A stretch of DNA of 34,524 nucleotides from Algoriphagus algorifonticola (GTDB lineage: Bacteria > Bacteroidota > Bacteroidia > Cytophagales > Cyclobacteriaceae), in assembly GCF_007655305.1 (NCBI RefSeq), contig NZ_VLOG01000056.1:1-34524 (forward strand), in the 5' to 3' direction. The translations under genes and the position numbers were made by a program. Below are positions 29,606 to 34,524 of this stretch, one piece after another. Under the pieces are notes generated by a model. That model made no database searches. It was given only the letters and a program-made list of their open reading frames with translations, and had not been told where the DNA came from. The first letter of the stretch is position 1. Every line of letters starts with the position of its first letter.

Positions 29606-30208
29606 ATGAGTAAGCGAATAGGTCCTAAGGACAGCGAGTTGATAGCTCAGTATAGAAATGGCAGTGAAGCTGCTTTTGATCATTTAGTAGATCGGTATAA
29701 GTCTAAAGTTTACACCACCATATTTTTGATCGTCAAAGATCAAGATTTGGCAGAAGATATCCTGCAGGATGTTTTTGTGAAAGTGGTAAAAACTCTCAAC
29801 TCAGATAAGTACAATGAGGAGGGTAAGTTTCAACCCTGGATTATGAGGATTGCTCATAATCTGGCGATTGATCACTTTAGAAAATCCCGTCGATATCCCA
29901 CCATTATGATGGAGGATGGGTCGAATATTTTCAACTCTTTGAAATTTTCTGATGGAAATGCAGAAGAAAAACAGGTAAGAGAAGAAGAAATCGATCTAGT
30001 AAAGCGTTTAATAGAGGAGTTGCCTGAAGCTCAAAAAGAAGTCTTAATCATGAGACACTATATGGACATGAGTTTTCAGGAAATTGCAGATCAGACAGGA
30101 GTAAGTATCAATACTGCTCTGGGGAGAATGCGATATGCGCTGATCCATCTGAGGAAGAAAATGAAACAATTAAATTTTGCCTATGATAAAACCATTTACC
30201 CCAAATGA
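29606..30208 (+). CDS. ECF-type RNA polymerase sigma-70 factor
   Basis: A 200-residue sigma factor of the extracytoplasmic-function layout, with only regions 2 and 4. Region 2 (about residues 22-92) has AAFDHLVDRYKSKVYTTIFLIVKDQDLAEDILQDVFVKV and WIMRIAHNLAIDHFRKSRR. Region 4 (about 132-182) has LPEAQKEVLIMRHYMDMSFQEIADQTGVSINTALGRMRYALIHLRK. I start at the ATG at 29606, where homology begins; the longer frame from 29501 adds 35 unlikely residues. The next gene overlaps it by 26 bases and is a candidate for its regulator. There is no membrane anti-sigma or FecR-type gene nearby. Confidence 0.9.
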   Translation: MSKRIGPKDSELIAQYRNGSEAAFDHLVDRYKSKVYTTIFLIVKDQDLAEDILQDVFVKVVKTLNSDKYNEEGKFQPWIMRIAHNLAIDHFRKSRRYPTIMMEDGSNIFNSLKFSDGNAEEKQVREEEIDLVKRLIEELPEAQKEVLIMRHYMDMSFQEIADQTGVSINTALGRMRYALIHLRKKMKQLNFAYDKTIYPK

Positions 30209-30416
30209 CTTGATTAGATATATCTATCAGGAAATGCCGGAGGTAGAACAAGAGCTCTTAATGCAGGCCTTGCACAAAGATGAAAACCTGATGCAAGATT
30301 ACATGGAATTGCTGAGCGCGATAGAGCAATTGGATTTACTCCAAATCAATCCTTCGGAAAAAGTAGTACAAGCTATCAAGTTGAAAGCTAAATCTACGGG
30401 ACTTCAAAAAGTCTGA
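30183..30416 (+). CDS. 77-residue protein overlapping the sigma gene, possible anti-sigma
   Basis: A 77-residue soluble protein whose ATG at 30183 lies inside the end of the sigma gene. The sequence NDLIRYIYQEMPEVEQELLMQALHKDENLMQDYMELLSAIEQLD is helical and resembles the N-terminal cytoplasmic part of anti-sigma factors, but the HxxxCxxC zinc motif and the transmembrane helix are absent. It may be a minimal soluble anti-sigma or a sigma-associated accessory. That role is inferred from the overlap and the helical pattern. The pair ends at a strong terminator. Confidence 0.72.
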   Translation: MIKPFTPNDLIRYIYQEMPEVEQELLMQALHKDENLMQDYMELLSAIEQLDLLQINPSEKVVQAIKLKAKSTGLQKV

Positions 30417-30423
30417 TACTGGT

Positions 30424-30449
30424 AACCCCGCTTCGGCGGGGTTTTTTTA
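30424..30449 (+). terminator. Terminator with UUCG tetraloop after sigma unit
   Basis: AACCCCGC (30424-30431) pairs with GCGGGGTT (30436-30443) around TTCG closed by C-G, an extra-stable loop, then a T-run. It separates the sigma unit from the converging esterase gene. Confidence 0.93.
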
Positions 30450-31322
30450 TTAGTTGGCACGGACAAAAGCTGAGGCAGCCTGTATCAACTCTACATTGGT
30501 GGAGGGGGTGAATCCATGCCCTTGACCCTCAATTTTCCTAAATTCATGAGGCACGGAGTTTTCTTGTAGTTTACTTTTTAAAAGATCACTCTGAGAAATG
30601 GGGACAACTGTGTCTGCTGTTCCGTGGAAAAATATGGTAGGCACAGAATTACTGTTTATATAATTGACCGGACTGGATTCTAAGTATGCTTGGGGTTTGT
30701 TTTCTGGAGTCCCCTGAAGAATTTCTGTAAGTCCCAATGCAGTCAAAGAATTAAAATTGAATAGTTCAGCCAAATCAGTAGGGGGAAAGAATGCAATAAC
30801 CGCTTGAATATTTCCTATCTCAGGATTCTTATAGCCATGCAAAAGGGCTAAATGTCCTCCCGCACTTGCTCCGGCTATCACAATTTGGTTTCCTACATTC
30901 CATTCGTCTTGTTGTGAAATAATGTATTCTATTGCGCTCTTGACGTCATTTTCCTGAGTTGGAAATGGATTTTGCCTACTCAAAAAATCAAAAAGTCTAT
31001 AATTGATTGCTACATACGCATATTCTGGAAATGCTTGATCCAATAATGGTTTAACCTGAGCAAACTCATCTTTGCTCCCATCAATCCAAGCTCCTCCGTG
31101 TATATATATAAGGAGTGGGGTGTTTTCCATGCTCCTTCCACCTGGTAAAAAAACATCCATGGTCTGTCGCATATCGGACCCATAAGAGACATTGGAAAGC
31201 TCTAATGCAGGTAAAGGTACGTTTGGGTCCAGGTTTTCATCTGGATTGCAAGAGAAAATCAGGAAACTAAAAGCCAAGAAAAAAAATAACTCTGCTTTTT
31301 TGAAGGGGAGTTTAGCCAGCAT
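30450..31322 (-). CDS. Lipoprotein alpha/beta-hydrolase (esterase)
   Basis: A 290-residue lipid-anchored hydrolase; the signal peptide ends in the lipobox LIFSC (Cys25). The fold is that of the carboxylesterase/hormone-sensitive-lipase group: oxyanion motif HGGAW (75-79), nucleophile Ser153 in GASAGG, Asp237 in FHGTADTVVP and His269 in GQGHGF, so the triad is complete. It would cleave carboxyl esters in the periplasm or at the cell surface. It lies three bases after the aldehyde dehydrogenase stop and is likely co-transcribed, which suggests that the alcohol or aldehyde part of an ester might be handled by both enzymes. The substrate is unknown. Confidence 0.9.
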   Translation of the reverse strand: MLAKLPFKKAELFFFLAFSFLIFSCNPDENLDPNVPLPALELSNVSYGSDMRQTMDVFLPGGRSMENTPLLIYIHGGAWIDGSKDEFAQVKPLLDQAFPEYAYVAINYRLFDFLSRQNPFPTQENDVKSAIEYIISQQDEWNVGNQIVIAGASAGGHLALLHGYKNPEIGNIQAVIAFFPPTDLAELFNFNSLTALGLTEILQGTPENKPQAYLESSPVNYINSNSVPTIFFHGTADTVVPISQSDLLKSKLQENSVPHEFRKIEGQGHGFTPSTNVELIQAASAFVRAN

Positions 31323-31325
31323 CTT

Positions 31326-32759
31326 TTAGAACCATTTTATTAATGAGTTAATCAACTGTTTTGTTTTTAGTCCGTAGGGAGGTCTGAGAAGAGTAACGTT
31401 ATTAAGTCCAACACGTTGCTTCAAAATTCCCTTTTCATTACTAAATGCCAAAAATCCATGATATCCATGGGCTTTCCCAATACCACTGTTATTCACCCCT
31501 CCAAATGGGAGTTCATTATGTAGGAAGTGTAAAACACAGTCATTGATCACAGCATTGCCTGAGCTGGTTTGGTGAAGAATTAATTCTTGTTCAGCTTTTT
31601 CCTGAGAAAATACATACAATGCCAAGGCTTTTGGTTTGGCATTAATATAATTGATGGCCTGTTGAAGTTCAGAATAGGTGATGATGGGTAAGATGGGTCC
31701 AAATATTTCCTCCTCAGCGATTTTCATGGAGTCAGAAATTCCCGTAATAAGGGTGGGTTCCAAATATCGATGATGTTGATTTCTTTTACCACCAAACTCA
31801 ATTACTGCTCCCTTTTCCTCTGCATCTTTCAGATAGTCATCCAGTCTCTGAAAATGTCTGTCATTCACGATACGAGCTAAATCAGGTGATTTTTCGATTC
31901 CCTCATAGTTAGAGTCATACATTTCCTGAATTCCAATTTTTAGTTCACTCAATAGGAGATCTTTTTGGCTTTCATGAACGAGAATATAGTCTGGGGCCAC
32001 ACAGGTCTGTCCGCAGTTTACCAACTTGCCCCAAACGAGCTTTTTGGCAGTGTCTTGGATATCAGCGGATTCGGTAACAATCGCTGGTGATTTACCTCCT
32101 AACTCGAGAGTTACAGAACAGAGGTTTTTGGCAGCATTTTCCATCACTATCTTTCCTACTTGAGGACTTCCTGTGAAGAAAATATGATCAAAAGGGAGTG
32201 CTAGTAATTCTTTGGATACTTCTGCATCACCTTGAAAGACCGCAATCTGATCTTTTGGAAATATTTCTGAAATCATTTCTTCAATCAATGCTGAAGTTGC
32301 AGGCGTCATTTCAGAAGGTTTGATGATAGCTGTGCAACCTGCAGCGATGGCAGAAACTAAGGGCCCAATCGCCAGATTAAAAGGATAATTCCAAGGGGCG
32401 ATGATGAGAGCTGTTCCTTTGGGTTCGGGCTGTATGTAAGCTTTTGTTCCGAGCATGGGAAGAGGAGTGCTCTGAGATCTAGACTTCATCCAGGATTTGA
32501 GGTTTTTTAAGGCATGGTTAATTTCAGAAGTGACAGGAAAAACCTCGCTTAGGTCAGTTTCAGTTTTAGGTTTTTGAAAATCCTTCCAAAGAGCCTCATG
32601 TATTTGGGAATGATGAGCTTGTATCCAAGTCCTTATTGCTTTTAACCGATCCTTTCTTTCCTCCAATGTGGAGCTTCTCCATGTGATAGAAGTTTTCTGG
32701 TGGCTTTCAAATACAGATGTAATTTCAGAGTTAGCGTTTTGGTTTTTTTGTTCTTCCAT
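31326..32759 (-). CDS. Class 3-like aldehyde dehydrogenase
   Basis: A 477-residue NAD(P)-dependent dehydrogenase oxidising aldehydes to acids. Catalytic Cys253 (NCGQTCVAPDY), general base Glu219 (TLELGGKSP), oxyanion Asn124 (APWNYPFNLA) and cofactor Lys147 (IIKPSE) are all present, as is FFTGSPQVGK. The length, and the C-terminal half with LPFGGVNNSGIGKAHGYHGFLAFSNEKG, match class 3 fatty or aromatic aldehyde dehydrogenases. There is no signal peptide, so it is cytoplasmic while its partner esterase is exported. It is the first gene of the two-gene minus-strand unit. Confidence 0.95.
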   Translation of the reverse strand: MEEQKNQNANSEITSVFESHQKTSITWRSSTLEERKDRLKAIRTWIQAHHSQIHEALWKDFQKPKTETDLSEVFPVTSEINHALKNLKSWMKSRSQSTPLPMLGTKAYIQPEPKGTALIIAPWNYPFNLAIGPLVSAIAAGCTAIIKPSEMTPATSALIEEMISEIFPKDQIAVFQGDAEVSKELLALPFDHIFFTGSPQVGKIVMENAAKNLCSVTLELGGKSPAIVTESADIQDTAKKLVWGKLVNCGQTCVAPDYILVHESQKDLLLSELKIGIQEMYDSNYEGIEKSPDLARIVNDRHFQRLDDYLKDAEEKGAVIEFGGKRNQHHRYLEPTLITGISDSMKIAEEEIFGPILPIITYSELQQAINYINAKPKALALYVFSQEKAEQELILHQTSSGNAVINDCVLHFLHNELPFGGVNNSGIGKAHGYHGFLAFSNEKGILKQRVGLNNVTLLRPPYGLKTKQLINSLIKWF

Positions 32760-33151
32760 AGAGGGAATATAATAAAATTGGACTGGCCTGAAATTCTAAA
32801 ACTTCACAGAACAATATTTTATGATTTTTATCAACTTTTCCCGTTTTGTTTAAGAAAATGAAATAAAAATTAAACAAAAGTCCTTACATGACCAATTATT
32901 TTCATTTCACATTAATAAAATTGCTTTTTATTTTAAAATAAATGAAAATTTATTTGGTGATGAAAAACAAAAAAGTGTATTTTTACGACATAAATTTGTT
33001 TGAATTTGATCTTGCTTCATAAAGTTTACTTCTAATTCAAGAAAAATGAAAGCAAGTGAGAGGTCATAAAAGAGCTATCAAAGACTCTTTTATCAAAAAG
33101 TAAGATATAACGAGAAAAGATTACGAACTCAGAAATTTTAAATACAACGAT
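32760..33151. other. AT-rich gap before the adhesin gene
   Basis: 392 bases without a gene, strongly AT-rich. TAAATTTG at 32991-32998 matches a -7 box and would give the adhesin a leader of about 150 nt, but no TTG is correctly spaced before it. A hairpin lies within that leader at 33066-33093. Confidence 0.5.
33066..33093 (+). promoter_or_regulatory. Leader hairpin upstream of the adhesin gene
   Basis: ATAAAAGAG (33066-33074) is exactly complementary to CTCTTTTAT (33085-33093) with a 10-base loop. It lies 58 bases before the adhesin start and is not followed by a T-run, so it is more likely an mRNA leader structure than a terminator. No known riboswitch is recognised. Confidence 0.4.
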
Positions 33152-34524
33152 ATGGACAAGTTATCCCATTTTGGAACAAACCTAATGCGATCTCTAAGTG
33201 GACTTTTAAGGAGATTAGGTGATTTGAAGAGGTTGGAAGGGAGTAAAATCATATGGTTCCTCCTTCTCTTCTTTTTTATTCAAGGGTCATTATGGGCACA
33301 GGAAGGGATAAGGCCTCCCTACCCAAACTGTCCTCAAAATAACGTTAATGTAACTAGAGTTGATTTTTTTGACGAGGATGGCTTGCCTTTTGATCCGTTG
33401 GTTGAATATGAAATCGGGACTCCTGTTTCGGGTCAAATATTTTTTACTTTTGGAGGGAGCACCAATAATGCGTATTCTATGTATACGCAATATGATATTT
33501 TTATTAATGACCAATTCGTAGAGACCGTAATTTTGTGTTTGTTTCAAGGGCAAACAGTGATCAAAAACACTCCGACTTTTGCAGATGATTTTACATGGGC
33601 TTGGGGTGACAAGTTTGAAATTAAGAACATCTTCATGAGATGGGAAACTGGACAGCCCAAAAATGTCCCATGTGGTGATGGTTCTGGAGGAAATGCCCAA
33701 TGTTATGGAAATATAGATGGGTTTTTAGTGAATACTCCATTGGTGCCTAACTTTAACTTCGAAACGAATTGTTCCAATTATGAGGTAAACTTCACTGATG
33801 CTACAATAGGAGGCAATCTTCCTTATAAATCTCGAAATTGGGATTTTGCAGGACTGGGGAATTCAAGTCTACAGAACCCTACTTTCACTTTTCCTTCGGC
33901 TGGATCTTATGAAGTCACGCTGACTGTTGTCGATCAACTAAATATCACTAAAGATATTACCAAAACTGTAACTCTTTTTAATTCTTTATCGCTTACAAAT
34001 ACAAAAGTAGATGACGATTGTTCAGTTGATCCAACAGGTTCAATTGATATTACTGTTTCCGGTGGTGATGGGTCCTATACTTATGCCTGGTCCACTACCG
34101 ATGGTTCTGGATTAGTAGTCAACGCCGAAGACCAAACAGGCCTATCTGCTGGTACCTATTCAGTCACCGTAACAGACGGCAAAGGGTGTTTTGTCACCAA
34201 GGATATTACAATAATAAAGCCAGAGACTTCTCCTGCTCCTTCTGCAGCATCTTTTGAATTTTGCGAGGGCTCGGGAGACCAACTTCTGGATGTGGATCCA
34301 GTTTCAGAATCCTATCAAATAAATTGGTATGATGAATCAATGGATCCACTGCCTGGAGCTCCTACTGTTGCTACCACCTCCGCTGGAATATTTACTTATT
34401 ACATCACCCAGTCTAGAGTTGACGAAACAGAATGTGAAAGTGAAGTGGCTGAAGTAAGTGTAACAGTAAACCCTGCTCCTGCTGCTCCGGTATCCGGAGG
34501 TGATCAGGAGATCTGCGAGACTGA
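33152..34524 (+). CDS. SprB/PKD-repeat surface adhesin, 5' part only
   Basis: The frame stays open for 457 codons from the ATG at 33152 to the window edge, so the protein is truncated by the window. A long, basic N-terminal extension (about 33 residues) precedes a hydrophobic signal core that ends near GSLWAQ. The first domain, of about 150 residues, is unrecognised and beta-rich with cysteines. A PKD-like domain follows at about 205-280 (NFTDAT, SRNWDFAG, SAGSYEVTLTVVDQ). Next comes a SprB-type repeat at about 285-350 (GGDGSYTYAWSTTDGS, AGTYSVTVTDGKGCF), then an Ig-like Bacteroidota repeat (INWYDESMDPLPGAPT). Another repeat begins at PAPAAPVSGGDQEIC. Such proteins are very large adhesins, often secreted by the type IX system and involved in gliding or attachment. 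The sorting domain would be beyond the window. Confidence 0.85.
   Translation, partial: MDKLSHFGTNLMRSLSGLLRRLGDLKRLEGSKIIWFLLLFFFIQGSLWAQEGIRPPYPNCPQNNVNVTRVDFFDEDGLPFDPLVEYEIGTPVSGQIFFTFGGSTNNAYSMYTQYDIFINDQFVETVILCLFQGQTVIKNTPTFADDFTWAWGDKFEIKNIFMRWETGQPKNVPCGDGSGGNAQCYGNIDGFLVNTPLVPNFNFETNCSNYEVNFTDATIGGNLPYKSRNWDFAGLGNSSLQNPTFTFPSAGSYEVTLTVVDQLNITKDITKTVTLFNSLSLTNTKVDDDCSVDPTGSIDITVSGGDGSYTYAWSTTDGSGLVVNAEDQTGLSAGTYSVTVTDGKGCFVTKDITIIKPETSPAPSAASFEFCEGSGDQLLDVDPVSESYQINWYDESMDPLPGAPTVATTSAGIFTYYITQSRVDETECESEVAEVSVTVNPAPAAPVSGGDQEICET

Noticed and set aside
1..34524. CRISPR arrays, prophage or toxin-antitoxin modules
   Set aside because: No regularly spaced direct repeats, phage structural genes or recognisable toxin-antitoxin pairs were seen on either strand.

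Overview
The window looks like a chromosomal stretch of a Bacteroidota bacterium, most likely order Cytophagales (Cyclobacteriaceae or Algoriphagus-like). The reasons are: many lipoproteins with short lipoboxes, a TonB-dependent receptor with an N-terminal carboxypeptidase-regulatory-like domain, a SprB/PKD-repeat adhesin, Wzi-type and DUF3127 proteins, an lmo0937-type small membrane protein, near absence of Shine-Dalgarno sequences, and promoters that fit the Bacteroidota TTG-N19/20-TAnnTTTG pattern. The DNA is moderately AT-rich throughout. I saw no rRNA, tRNA, CRISPR array, insertion sequence or phage gene. The genus assignment is inference.

Layout. 1-1.4 kb: a repeat-like non-coding leader and a solitary MoxR ATPase. 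1.5-5.7 kb: a beta-helix lipoprotein and a TonB-dependent receptor. 5.8-10.4 kb: surface-polysaccharide functions (DUF985 cupin and WecB on minus; lipoprotein, Wzi-like porin and SlyD-like isomerase on plus). 10.4-14 kb: a possible microprotein or sRNA unit, a secreted Cys/His protein behind a striking 14-bp inverted repeat, RlmH, a fasciclin protein, a YcxB-like protein, a small membrane protein and a Fur-family regulator. 14.1-16.7 kb: a large secreted zinc metalloprotease. 16.8-20.6 kb: a compact type III polyketide cluster (FAD oxidoreductase, UbiA-type prenyltransferase, chalcone-synthase-like PKS, methyltransferase). 20.7-24.5 kb: MscS, a palindromic repeat/terminator, two paralogous lipoproteins flanking an iodotyrosine-deiodinase-like flavoprotein, and an unlisted 53-aa gene. 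24.6-28.4 kb: a membrane-anchored MutS-like ATPase, an lmo0937-type protein, purK-purE and a 53-aa membrane protein. 28.4-30.4 kb: an uncharacterised acidic protein, DUF3127, a sigma-70 factor and an overlapping 77-aa partner. 30.4-32.8 kb: a lipoprotein esterase and an aldehyde dehydrogenase. 33.15 kb to the end: the first 457 codons of a SprB/PKD surface adhesin that runs off the window.

The parts most worth a second look are the type III PKS/UbiA cluster; the deiodinase, which keeps the substrate-lid E/Y/K residues and sits between duplicated lipoproteins behind a terminator that almost touches its start codon; the operator-like inverted repeat at 11475-11519; and a short promoter-to-terminator unit at 10426-10627. 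Assignments come from reading motifs and from knowledge of the families; no database search was run.
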